DNA of 64,000 nt from Hoeflea algicola (GTDB lineage: Bacteria > Pseudomonadota > Alphaproteobacteria > Rhizobiales > Rhizobiaceae). The stretch is taken from the NCBI RefSeq assembly GCF_026619415.1, contig NZ_JAOVZR010000001.1:4324501-4388500 (forward strand), written 5' to 3'. A program made the translations under genes and the position numbers. Within the stretch, counting starts at the first letter, position 1. The number at the start of each line of letters is the position of its first letter. The notes under the pieces are model-generated. The model saw only the letters and a list, made by a program, of their open reading frames with translations, had not been told where the DNA came from and searched no databases. This document shows, piece by piece, positions 10,765 through 19,512 of the stretch.

Positions 10765-11796
10765 TCAATAGCCGGCACTCTTGATCATCAACAGCCCGAA
10801 GCCTGTGATGAAGAGCCACCCGAATACTCCCAGCAGCAGCGGCTGAACGCCCTTGGCGCGCAATTTGTGGATGTCGGTCTGCACTCCCATCGCGGCCAAG
10901 GCCATCGACAGCAGAAAAGTCGTGACCAGCGAAGCGTTGTCGAGGACCATGCGTGGCAGATCGATTGCGCTGTTGATCAGCACGAGACAGACAAAGCCCA
11001 TGACAAACCATGGCATCGTTACGTGACCACGTATCTCGCCCTGATGCCCGATGTTGCCGACGGCTGCCATTGCCAGCACCAGTGGCGCCAGCATGACAAC
11101 GCGGGTCAGCTTCGAAATCGTGCCGTACTGGCCTGCGGCATCACTATGCTGGAATGCTGCGCCGGCAACCTGCGCCACTTCGTGAACAGTTGCCCCGGTC
11201 CAAACGCCGTAAGCCAGATCGCTGAGGCCGAGCGGGCTGGCCAGCATCGGATAGATGAACATTGAGGCCGAGCCGAGCACGGTGACGCAAGAGATTGCGT
11301 AGGCCACATCTTCATCACTGCCCTTCGCCACGGTGTTTGCGGCGATGACGGCCGAGGCGCCGCAAACCGAGGTGCCGGCGGCGATCAAGTTCGACAGCGC
11401 GTCATCGACGCCGAGGACGCGTCCCACAAGCCGGATGGCGATGAAGGATATCGTCAGGGTTGCCGCGATGATTGCCACAGAAATGCCACCGAGGCTGAGA
11501 GCGTCGGCCAAGGTGATCTGCAGGCCGAGGAGGATGATCCCCAGACGCAGCAGGCGCTTCATTGAGAATGTGACCCCCGGTGCGATACCGCTTGGAGTGC
11601 CCAGGGTGTTTTGCAGCATCAGCCCCAAAATGATCGACAGGATCATCGGGCTCAGCGCCGTGATCGCAAATAGCTTGTTCGCCGCAATGGCGATAACCGC
11701 AATGCTTGCGGTCAGAACCAGTCCGGGTAAAAGTGAGTTGAAATCTTCCTGGGCTCCCGTGATGTCAAGGAAATCGATGCCAATTCTTGTCTTCAT
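10765..11796 (-). CDS. YeiH/UPF0324-family membrane protein, putative sulfate exporter
   Basis: The 343-residue integral membrane protein has about ten hydrophobic helices and typical family segments: LSPMILSIILGLMLQNTLG, RLLRLGIILLGLQITL, the re-entrant-like AAGTSVCGASAVIAANTV and GVWTGATVHEVAQVAGAA. Family members are annotated as sulfate exporters on limited evidence. It is divergent from a LysR gene of the YeiE/CysB type, the same pairing as yeiE-yeiH in enterobacteria, so that regulator probably controls it. Confidence 0.85.
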   Translation of the reverse strand: MKTRIGIDFLDITGAQEDFNSLLPGLVLTASIAVIAIAANKLFAITALSPMILSIILGLMLQNTLGTPSGIAPGVTFSMKRLLRLGIILLGLQITLADALSLGGISVAIIAATLTISFIAIRLVGRVLGVDDALSNLIAAGTSVCGASAVIAANTVAKGSDEDVAYAISCVTVLGSASMFIYPMLASPLGLSDLAYGVWTGATVHEVAQVAGAAFQHSDAAGQYGTISKLTRVVMLAPLVLAMAAVGNIGHQGEIRGHVTMPWFVMGFVCLVLINSAIDLPRMVLDNASLVTTFLLSMALAAMGVQTDIHKLRAKGVQPLLLGVFGWLFITGFGLLMIKSAGY

Positions 11797-11877
11797 ACGA
11801 TGACGCCTTGTCTTGAACTTTCCGTATGATTAGTTCTTGCAAATCAATCGATCCAACGAGTAAATAGTTTTATTCTG

Positions 11878-11892
11878 TTCGATTTTATCGAA
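11878..11892. promoter_or_regulatory. Candidate LysR-type binding site
   Basis: TTCGAT-TTT-ATCGAA is a perfect inverted repeat lying 15-30 bp before the lysR-type start in the divergent gap. Its inner part TCGATTTTATCGA fits the LysR T-N11-A rule. It would suit autorepression and control of the exporter gene. Confidence 0.5.
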
Positions 11893-11907
11893 TGAAGGCG
11901 TGCCGTG

Positions 11908-12809
11908 ATGACACTTGACCAACTTCGGATTTTCCTTGAGGTGGCAACTTTCGAGCACGTCACCCGTGCCGCGCAGGCGCTGAACATGACCCAGTCCGCG
12001 GTCAGCGCTGCCGTATCCGCACTCGAGGCGCGCCATGGCGTTGTCCTGTTCAACCGCATCGGCCGCCGTATTGAGCTGACCGAGGCTGGCCGGTCGTTCA
12101 TGAGCGAGGCGAGGGGGTTCTCCGCCAGGCCAAGGAAGCGGAGCGCTTTCTCGCCGATCTGCACGGTGTCGCCTCGGGGGGCTTGCGCTTGCACGCCAGC
12201 CAGACGGTCGCCAACTACTGGCTGCCGCGCTATCTGGTGCGCTACCGGGCGCTCAACCCGCAGGTGGACATTGCGCTCACACCAGGCAACACCCGCACTG
12301 TTGCAGGCGCCATTCTGGATGGAAGCTGCGATCTTGGCATCGTTGAGGGTGAGATCGAAAACGATAAGCTGATCAAGCAGATCGTCGCGCAAGACCGCCT
12401 CGTGATCGTCGTCAGCGAGCATCATCCCTGGGCGGACGGTCGCCCTGTCGATGTTGCGGATTTGGACGCGACTACCTGGATAATGCGTGAACAGGGATCG
12501 GGTACCCGGGCTGCTTTCAAATCGGATATCAGGGCGCTTGGCCAGGATCCGTCGGAGTTGCAGGTGATCCTTGAAATGCCGTCAAACGAGGCCTGTCTGG
12601 CAGCCGTTCAGGTTGGGCAAAGTGCGACGGCGTTATCCAGGCGTGCGGTGTTGCCGCGACTTGCCGAGGGTGCGTTTCATCAGGTCAATTTCAGCCTGCC
12701 TGTCCGGCATTTCACGATGATCCGTCATGCCGACCATCACGTCGCACGCTCGGTACGGGCGATGATGGATCTGTTGAGCGAACCATCCGAAGTTGACGAG
12801 ATTGTCTGA
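11908..12809 (+). pseudogene. LysR-family regulator (YeiE/CysB-like), frameshifted
   Basis: The N-terminal frame gives a clear winged helix (MTLDQLRIFLEVATFEHVTR, LNMTQSAVSAAVSALEARHG) up to SFMSEARG. The effector domain continues in another frame (VLRQAKEAERFLADLHGV, LRLHASQTVANYWLPRYLVR, IMREQGSGTRAAF). The break is at the G5 run 12113-12117; one more G restores a single frame of about 300 residues, the normal length. HASQTVANYWLP and REQGSGTR resemble YeiE, and the neighbour is yeiH-like. ATG 11908 has GAAGG at 11894-11898; GTG 11905 is an alternative. Either a dead gene or a homopolymer error. Confidence 0.85.
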
Positions 12810-13110
12810 CGCCCGCTTGTAATGCTCTGACCCGACCGGGATCCCGTGCAGGAAAAGGCGGGGTTCATGGTTGGGCCGCAACCAGTTCCGATATGCCCAT
12901 CTCAGGGGCGTTTTCGATGACACCACCGGGCCCAGGCCTCAGCATAAATCCGCAGCGAGCTCTGATCCCCACAGGGCACACGACTATGGCTCCTCGCAGA
13001 GGCAATTCACGGGATACCCATCAAGATTGACTGGGTCTAGCCAGGTGTGGAGTCCGCATGTATAAACAGGTATGTGAAATGGGACAATTAAGTCCCAACC
13101 GGATGCGTCC
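12810..13110. other. Intergenic region before the MocR gene
   Basis: No open frame here resembles a protein. The last 50 bases, just before the MocR start, contain the palindrome described separately and an AT-rich stretch (TGTATAAACAGGTATG, 13058-13073). I see nothing else. Confidence 0.5.
13080..13097. promoter_or_regulatory. Candidate MocR operator
   Basis: TGGGAC-AATTAA-GTCCCA, an inverted repeat with 6-bp arms, sits 14-31 bp before the MocR start codon. MocR proteins often bind repeats near their own promoter, so autoregulation is possible. No second copy was found by eye near the neighbouring operon. Confidence 0.35.
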
Positions 13111-14580
13111 ATGCGAGATATCCTTTTTTACATTGATCGATCAAGCAAACGGACCTTGCAAGTTCAAATTCGAGAATTTCTAGTAGACGCCATACTGGCG
13201 GGACACCTTCCTCCCTGTTCACCTCTCCCGTCGAGCCGAGCGATGGCAAAGCGCCTGGACGTCTCGCTGAACACAGTTCTTCAAGTGTATCGGTCGCTGG
13301 TCGACGATGGGTACCTTATTTCCCGTGTCCGCTCGGGTTACTATGTTACGCAAGGAATATGCGGAAACAAGCTCGCCGAAGTTGCTTCACCAGAGGACGA
13401 TATCGTCGAGGAGAAGGCTTCCGGTGTTAGCTGGAAATCGAAGTTGTTTCTCAATCCATCCAAGCAATACAATATAACAAAGCCGGTTAATTGGTATAAG
13501 TATCCATATCCATTTATTTACGGGCAGGTCGATGCCGATTCATTTCCGGTCAGCGCCTGGCGGGAATGCACTCGCCAGGCAATGAGCCGAAAAGGCATCT
13601 ATGCCTGGACGGAAGACCGCTATACCGAAGACGATCCGATGCTGGTCGAGCAAATCCGTCGGCGCGTGCTTACACGGCGCGGTATCCACGCGGCTCCCGA
13701 TGAAATCCTGGTGACGGTTGGCTCGCAGAATTCCCTATATCTGCTCGCCAGTCTGCTGATCAGGCCGGGCATGCCGATCGCCATGGAAGATCCGGGTTAC
13801 GCTGACGTCCGCAACATGTTCTCACTGCTGTTAGCCAATGTCCGATCTGTGGCAATCGATGCGCAGGGCATTCGGGTTGACGAATTGAAGGATGCGCAGA
13901 TTGCGTTTGTCACGCCAAGCCATCAGTTTCCGACAAATATCACGATGAGTTTGGAGCGTCGACGTCAGTTGCTGGATTGGGCAACAGCCTCAGACACGTT
14001 GATCATCGAGGATGACTATGAATCCGAGACGAATTACAATGGGAACCCCATTCCAGCGCTCAAGTCCCTCGATACAACCGGACGCGTACTCTACACCTCC
14101 AGCCTGTCGAAATCGCTCATGCCCGGCTTGCGCATCGGGTTCATGGTAGCCCCCAGAGAGTTGATCCGCGAAGCACGGGCTCTCAGGCGACTGCTTATTC
14201 GCCATCCTCCGGTTAACAATCAGCGCGTCGCCGCTTTGTTTTTATCGCTTGGTCATCACGACGCACTAATAGCGAAACTCCATCAGGTCTATGCGATGCG
14301 TTGGCAAACCCTGTCGGCCGCCCTTGGAAAGTATTTCTCTGGCTGGGCACACGCGCCGATTTTCGGCGGTACCTCGTTCTGGGTTGAGGGGCCCCAAAAC
14401 CTCGATGCGAGCACCCTTGCGGCTCGGGCCATGCGGCGAGGCGTGGTAATAGAAGTTGGAAACGTATATTTCGCAGATCCCGAACAGGGGCGAAATTACT
14501 TCCGAATGAGCTTTTCATCCATACCGGATGAACGCATCTGGCCAGGTGTTGCGCATCTCGCGCTTGCGGCCTCGGAATGA
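13111..14580 (+). CDS. MocR-type GntR regulator with aminotransferase-like domain
   Basis: This 489-residue regulator has an N-terminal GntR winged helix (residues 1-80, SSRAMAKRLDVSLNTVLQVY) joined by a linker to a fold-type I aminotransferase-like domain (about 120-489). The pyridoxal-phosphate lysine is K334 in SSLSKS, with the aspartate-containing IIEDDYESE at 298-306. Regulators of this class sense amines or amino acids through PLP. A polyamine-type importer and semialdehyde dehydrogenase follow on the other strand and are plausible targets. The gene is locally AT-richer than its surroundings (13440-13530), a mild hint of separate origin. Confidence 0.9.
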   Translation: MRDILFYIDRSSKRTLQVQIREFLVDAILAGHLPPCSPLPSSRAMAKRLDVSLNTVLQVYRSLVDDGYLISRVRSGYYVTQGICGNKLAEVASPEDDIVEEKASGVSWKSKLFLNPSKQYNITKPVNWYKYPYPFIYGQVDADSFPVSAWRECTRQAMSRKGIYAWTEDRYTEDDPMLVEQIRRRVLTRRGIHAAPDEILVTVGSQNSLYLLASLLIRPGMPIAMEDPGYADVRNMFSLLLANVRSVAIDAQGIRVDELKDAQIAFVTPSHQFPTNITMSLERRRQLLDWATASDTLIIEDDYESETNYNGNPIPALKSLDTTGRVLYTSSLSKSLMPGLRIGFMVAPRELIREARALRRLLIRHPPVNNQRVAALFLSLGHHDALIAKLHQVYAMRWQTLSAALGKYFSGWAHAPIFGGTSFWVEGPQNLDASTLAARAMRRGVVIEVGNVYFADPEQGRNYFRMSFSSIPDERIWPGVAHLALAASE

Positions 14581-14612
14581 AATGCGATCAGGCCGGTAAA
14601 GACATCCGCCGG

Positions 14613-15269
14613 TCAACCAGTGATAACATCCTTCACTGAAATCGCCGGTGCCCAATTGGCGTCGATTCGAGCCAATGTCGGCGCCTCATCCGATTCCTCT
14701 GAAGCCCCGCAGCAATCGCCCACCACGAATGGCATCAACCCGAAATCACGGGCTGATCGCGCTGCTTGCTCGACGCAGTGATCGAGATGGTAGCCACAGA
14801 TCAGAAGTGTCCGGGCTCCCCAGGTATTCAATGTCGGAAGCAGCGGGGAGCCGATGAAGACATTGCCGAAACTGGTGTAGACACTGTCGAGATCGCCATC
14901 CTGTTTGATGGTGGCGATCTCCTCAACAGCCGACCGTTCCCAGACTTTCTGCTCGGGTGTCCATCGCCGGTTCTGATACCAATAGGCATACTGGGCCGCA
15001 TCGAGCGGCGTCGCCGGAAAATGCTGTCGCATATACTCGTAGCGAAGCCAGGCGACTGGAATGTTTCGCGAACGCGCGAAGGCGACCAACCGGAGTATTC
15101 CGTTCAGTGAGCCGCCTTCGCGCCGCGCCCGTTGCCAAAGACCGTCGGCCGATTGCGCACCATCCCGATGAAGAACGCCATTGGTGGGGTCAATCACCAG
15201 CAGCGCGGAGCCATTTAGAAACTCGGAGAGTTCGAGTTCGCCCCATTGTGGATGGTTTCCTAGTGCCAT
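14613..15269 (-). CDS. Isochorismatase-family cysteine hydrolase
   Basis: The 218-residue protein has the fold's hallmarks: ALLVIDPTNGV with the catalytic Asp (D27) and the nucleophile region LICGYHLDHCVEQAARSARD (C165). Members hydrolyse amides, carbamates or imides such as N-carbamoyl compounds and nicotinamide. The Lys normally a few residues before the conserved Phe is not in place (DLDSVYTSFGN, around residue 129), so activity or specificity may differ. It starts 26 bp after the binding-protein gene of the polyamine-type importer and is probably the last gene of that operon, acting on the imported compound or its product. Confidence 0.8.
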   Translation of the reverse strand: MALGNHPQWGELELSEFLNGSALLVIDPTNGVLHRDGAQSADGLWQRARREGGSLNGILRLVAFARSRNIPVAWLRYEYMRQHFPATPLDAAQYAYWYQNRRWTPEQKVWERSAVEEIATIKQDGDLDSVYTSFGNVFIGSPLLPTLNTWGARTLLICGYHLDHCVEQAARSARDFGLMPFVVGDCCGASEESDEAPTLARIDANWAPAISVKDVITG

Positions 15270-15294
15270 GTTGAACAGCCTTTGTAGAGAGCTA

Positions 15295-16329
15295 CTACTT
15301 CAGAAAATTAGTCCAAACCCGGTCATAGAGTTTGATGACTGTTTCATTGCAGACTTTGACAAACTCCGGATCCGGCGCGCCTTCCGGCGGACGGTATTCA
15401 TGCGAATCGCGCAAGTCGGCATTGACGAATTTTTCACTGCCGAGAACGCCGTTAGGGTATCCCGTGAAATTCGTCATCATCGCCGCGTTTTCGGGATCCA
15501 TGAGGAAATTCATGAACAGTTTTGCATTTTCCAAATTTGGAGCGCCTTTGACGACCACAAGATTGTCCATCCAGCCCGTATAGCCCTCTTTGGGGTAGGC
15601 GTATTGGAGTTCAGGGCGGCCCTGTCGTGCAATATATGCCTTGCCGTTCCAGATCTGAGCAAGATCGACTTCACCGGATTCCGCAAGCTCTTTCGATTCA
15701 TAGGCAAAGCTTTTCACCGACGGCTTCAGGTCCGCAAGCAACGCCTGAACCTTCTTGAGATCCTCCGGCGTTTCGTTGCAGCGCGGAAGGTCCAGGTAGC
15801 GCAACGCGGCATTGATGACATCGTTGACATCGCGAAGCAGATTGATCCGTCCCCTTAACTCCTCTGGGGGATCGAACATCACAGCGAGTGTGTCGACGTC
15901 GCCCTTGTAGACCTTCGTGCTGACCGTGAATGAGGTTGTTCCCCACACCCAGGGCACAGAATAATGCCGACCGGGGTCCCAATATACATCTGCCCACTTG
16001 GGCTCGAGATTGCCGTAGTTTTCAAATGTATTCGGTTCGACCTTTTCGATTAATCCTTCCTGTATAAGGATTTCGACCATGTAGTCGCCGGGAACCGCCA
16101 GGTCATACCCGGATATGCCTGACTGCAGCTTGGCGAGCATTGTTTCATTTGAATCATACGTATCAACCGTAACCTTGACATCATATTTGGCTTCAAATTT
16201 CTTCACCATCTCGTCCGAGATGTAGTCACCCCAGTTGAATATGGCGAGCGCCCCCTCGGCGTGGGCAGGCAGCGTTGGCAACATACAAGCGGCGATAGCC
16301 ACATAGCCGGCCTTCAAAAAATGTCTCAT
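15295..16329 (-). CDS. potD: Spermidine/putrescine-type ABC transporter, substrate-binding protein
   Basis: This 344-residue periplasmic protein resembles PotD/PotF: a signal peptide (MRHFLKAGYVAIAACMLPTL, cleaved near PAHA-EG), then LAIFNWGDYISDEMVKKFEA, DLAVPGDYMVEILIQEGLIE and WGTTSF. I chose the ATG at 16329 because GGGAGGA lies just upstream; the longer frame has no such signal. It follows the permease genes. The ligand could be a polyamine or another amine or amino acid. Confidence 0.88.
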   Translation of the reverse strand: MRHFLKAGYVAIAACMLPTLPAHAEGALAIFNWGDYISDEMVKKFEAKYDVKVTVDTYDSNETMLAKLQSGISGYDLAVPGDYMVEILIQEGLIEKVEPNTFENYGNLEPKWADVYWDPGRHYSVPWVWGTTSFTVSTKVYKGDVDTLAVMFDPPEELRGRINLLRDVNDVINAALRYLDLPRCNETPEDLKKVQALLADLKPSVKSFAYESKELAESGEVDLAQIWNGKAYIARQGRPELQYAYPKEGYTGWMDNLVVVKGAPNLENAKLFMNFLMDPENAAMMTNFTGYPNGVLGSEKFVNADLRDSHEYRPPEGAPDPEFVKVCNETVIKLYDRVWTNFLK

Positions 16330-16419
16330 TTTGATTCCTCCCTTGTTGATTAAGTTGTCCACTCCCATGCGGACCCACGAACGTTTTGCTGCCTCCCTCC
16401 GTGTTGAATTCATCTGGTG

Positions 16420-17247
16420 CTAAACGGACGTACGAACGGTCTTGGAACCTGCTTGCGAAACGAAATAGGATGCGGAGACCAGAACGACCGATACGGCAAG
16501 CAGGACTGTCGAGATGGCATTGATCTCGGGTGTTACGCCTTGCTTGAGTTGCGTGTAGACGTAGACGGGCAGCGTGCCGGATCCCGCACCTGCAACCATC
16601 GCGGTGATGATGAAATCATCCAACGAAACGACGAATGCGAGCATTGCGCCGGCCACAATGCCCGGCATAAGCAACGGCATTGTCACGTAACGGAAGGCCT
16701 CAAACGGAGATGCGTAGAGATCGGCGGCGGCCTCCTCGAGCCTGCCGTCCATCGTCTCCAGGCGGCTGCGGATCGGCAGATAGGCGAAAGGGATACAAAA
16801 AACGGTATGCGCGATGACAATTGTCACGAGAGAGAGCTGCATGCCGGCCAGCGCGAAAAACGACAGGGTACCGACCGCGATAATGATTTCGGGTAGCATC
16901 AGCGGCAGGTTTACCAACATGTAGAACGACTGTGCGCCGCGGAAACGTTGGCCCCGGCCCGTTGCTAGGGCGGCCGCCGTCGCGATTGCGGTAGCCAACG
17001 TCGTGGCGATTACCGCCACTGTTAGTGAATTCAGGGCAGCGTTTTGCAGGCCGCTATTGGAGGCCGCCTTGACGTACCATTGAAAACTGAAGCCACCCCA
17101 AACGGTTACGGCGCGGTTGGCGTTGAACGAAAAAAAGACGAGCACCATCATCGGAACGTAGAGGATGAAAAGACACAGGCCCGTGACGAGGCCGAAGCCG
17201 CGAAATGAAACGATAGACTTTGGCTTCTTGTGCGACAGGATCCCCAT
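16420..17247 (-). CDS. potC: Spermidine/putrescine-type ABC transporter permease (PotC)
   Basis: This permease has about 275 residues and six membrane helices. The EAA loop reads RLEEAAADLYASPFEAFRYVTMPLLMPG and is followed by FVVSLDDFIITAMVAG, characteristic of PotC. ATG 17247 lies one base after the potB stop, with GGAAGG in the end of potB. It is followed by the binding-protein gene. Confidence 0.9.
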   Translation of the reverse strand: MGILSHKKPKSIVSFRGFGLVTGLCLFILYVPMMVLVFFSFNANRAVTVWGGFSFQWYVKAASNSGLQNAALNSLTVAVIATTLATAIATAAALATGRGQRFRGAQSFYMLVNLPLMLPEIIIAVGTLSFFALAGMQLSLVTIVIAHTVFCIPFAYLPIRSRLETMDGRLEEAAADLYASPFEAFRYVTMPLLMPGIVAGAMLAFVVSLDDFIITAMVAGAGSGTLPVYVYTQLKQGVTPEINAISTVLLAVSVVLVSASYFVSQAGSKTVRTSV

Positions 17248-17248
17248 T

Positions 17249-18208
17249 TCAGTGTCCTTCCAGCGCGGCACGCGATGCACGAATGCGCCCGGCCGCGACC
17301 ATCAGCACGACGAGGATGGCTGCGAGAAGAATGACCGCCAATGCTGCGCCAAATGGCCAGTTGCGGCTCATGCCGAACTGCATGGCAATCAGGTTTCCGA
17401 TCAGCAACTTTCCGCCGCCGCCAAGCATGTCGGGGACCAGATACGTGCCAAGGCTCGGAATGAAAACCAGCAGGCAGCCGCCGATGATGCCGGATCGTGC
17501 GTGTGGCAGTATCACATGAGTGAAGACGCGAAGCGGCGTCGCATAGAGATCATATGCCGCTTCAATGACGCGCTTGTCCATTCTTTCGAGGTTCGCATAG
17601 AGCGGCAAAATCATGAACGGCAAGTAGCTGTATACGAGACCGGCGCCCATCGCGAAGTTATTGTAAAGATACGTAACAGGGGTGTCGTAGATGTTGAGGC
17701 CTATAGCGATCGAATTAACGATCCCGTCGTCCCTTAAGATAAGCAACACGCAATAGGTCCTGATAAGGAGGTTCGTCCAGAACGGCAGGGTTATCAGAAA
17801 TATCAGTATGTTCTTCTGCTTTTCCGATCGGGTGGCTATGAAATAGGCCGTCGGAAATCCAATTATGAGACTGATAACAGTCGCTGTAACTGCCAGAAAG
17901 ACGGACCGGGAAAAGATCTGGAGATAGGACGTGTTGAAGGCCAGCGTGTCATCGAAGATGTCTCGCTCGAACAGAAACTGAGTGTAGGCTTCCGTCGAGA
18001 AGGTCCAGACCACGCCGCCAAATGTCGCCGGTTCCAGAAAAGAATAGGTGACAATGATCAGAAGTGGAACGACTAGGAATATCCCGATAACGAGAACGGC
18101 CGGCAGGACAAGAAGTTTGGCTTGAAGAAACTTCATCGCGTTTCGTGTCGGTTGCGTACCGACGCTGCGCCGGGGTGTTGTTTCCAGTTTGGCAGGGATG
18201 AAACTCAT
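17249..18208 (-). CDS. potB: Spermidine/putrescine-type ABC transporter permease (PotB)
   Basis: The 319-residue inner-membrane permease has a first helix near residues 28-52 and the PotB-type segments LPFWTNLLIRTYCVLLILRD and IEAAYDLYATPLRVFTHVIL (EAA loop), then FIPSLGTYLVPDMLGGGG. Its ATG overlaps, as ATGA, the stop of the corrected potA frame at 18205, evidence that potA originally ended there. Confidence 0.92.
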   Translation of the reverse strand: MSFIPAKLETTPRRSVGTQPTRNAMKFLQAKLLVLPAVLVIGIFLVVPLLIIVTYSFLEPATFGGVVWTFSTEAYTQFLFERDIFDDTLAFNTSYLQIFSRSVFLAVTATVISLIIGFPTAYFIATRSEKQKNILIFLITLPFWTNLLIRTYCVLLILRDDGIVNSIAIGLNIYDTPVTYLYNNFAMGAGLVYSYLPFMILPLYANLERMDKRVIEAAYDLYATPLRVFTHVILPHARSGIIGGCLLVFIPSLGTYLVPDMLGGGGKLLIGNLIAMQFGMSRNWPFGAALAVILLAAILVVLMVAAGRIRASRAALEGH

Positions 18209-19303
18209 GATGGCACGCCCAATGTTCTAAACGCGTTGTGCTCGGCGCTGACATTGACCGGGACGCCAATCTCGAAATGGTTTTCCGCTGCGCTCGTGTT
18301 CTGGATTCTGAGCCCGCAAGGTTTCCCCGCCGTCCAGATCGATCGAGTAGACTGTGTCTGTGCCGAGATAGAGTTTGTTGCTGACAACGCCACGCAGCCC
18401 TTTACGTCCGCTCGCTTCCGCATCAGCATAACTGCTCAGATGAAGTTTTTCCGGACGGATGAAGGCCAGAGTTGCACACTGATTTTCCTGGTAAGAGGTG
18501 TCGGCAATGGGGATGATTGCGCCCGCACTGGTGCGGAATACGGACTCTCGCCCAGGTCCGCAAAAAACTGTCCCTTCCAGAAAATTGGTGTCTCCGACGA
18601 ACTGGGCGACAAAGCGGTTGGCGGGCCGATCATATATTTCGTCCGGAGAGCCGACCTGCTGGATACGACCTCCTGACAGGACCGCGATGCGATCACTCAT
18701 CGCCAGCGCCTCTCCCTGGTCATGGGTGACGAAAACAAAAGTGATACCCATTTCGCGCTGCAGCGTTTTCAGTTCGACGCGCATCTCGTCACGCAGCTTG
18801 GAATCGAGAGCCGACAGCGGTTCATCAAGCAACAGCGCGCGCGGGCGGGTCACCAGGGCGCGCGCCAGGGCGACGCGCTGTTGTTGTCCTCCGGAAAGCT
18901 GATGCGGCAACCGCCTCGCCAGATCGCCGAGTTGAACCAGATCGAGAACCCGTTCAACGTCAACTTTTATTTCTGCTGCCGGACGGCGCAGCATTTTCAA
19001 GCCGAAACTTACGTTTTGTTCGACTGTCTGGTGGGGAAACAACGCATAGTGCTGGAAAACCGTATTGACCGGCCGCGCGTTTGGCGGTGTTGCCTCAAGC
19101 GGGTCCCCAAACAGGGTGATGGAACCTGAAGTTGGATGCTCGAAACCGGCGATCATGCGAAGTAATGTGGTCTTGCCGCAGCCAGATGGGCCAAGGAGCG
19201 TGAAAAACTCATTGTCCTCAATCACCAGATTTACGTCATCCAGAACGCGGGTTGATCCGCTGTTGGCGAATATCTTGCTAACGGAGTTGAATTCTATTGT
19301 CAC
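18205..19303 (-). CDS. potA: Spermidine/putrescine-type ABC transporter ATPase (PotA), C-terminal frameshift
   Basis: The ATPase has Walker A GPSGCGKT (38-45), HQLSGGQQQRVALARAL, LLLDEPLSALD, FVTHDQGEA and a C-terminal TOBE domain. As sequenced, the frame slips in the last 30 codons and stops at 18227. After LDGGETLR a one-base shift at the CCC run 18313-18315 (GGG on the coding strand) gives RIQN, HFEIGVPVNVSAEHNAF and a stop at 18205 that overlaps the potB start as ATGA. The shifted ending fits the usual TOBE C-terminus, so the present end is mutant or a sequencing error. GTG 19303 is favoured by GGAG seven bases upstream over the GTG at 19330. Confidence 0.85.
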
Positions 19304-19351
19304 TGAGTGGCTCCAATAGTTTTTCGACACGCATGCCGCCGATTAAGTAAC

Positions 19352-19378
19352 CTTGATGGTGGACCTTTGAACTTGATG
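19352..19378. promoter_or_regulatory. Direct repeat upstream of the pot operon
   Basis: CTTGATG occurs at 19352-19358 and 19372-19378, 20 bp apart and about 50-75 bp upstream of the potA start. MocR regulators often use direct repeats at about two helical turns, so this could be a regulator site. The repeat is short and could be chance. Confidence 0.2.
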
Positions 19379-19512
19379 TAATTTCACGAAGACAACGTTT
19401 TCACAGGAATGGTTGCAGGGAGAGGATGCTGTCGGGCACGAGTAGCGTCTGCTGCGCTGCTCGAACAAAGCGAAGGCATGGCGTCTAAAACAGGCAGGCT
19501 GTGGGCAGGTTT

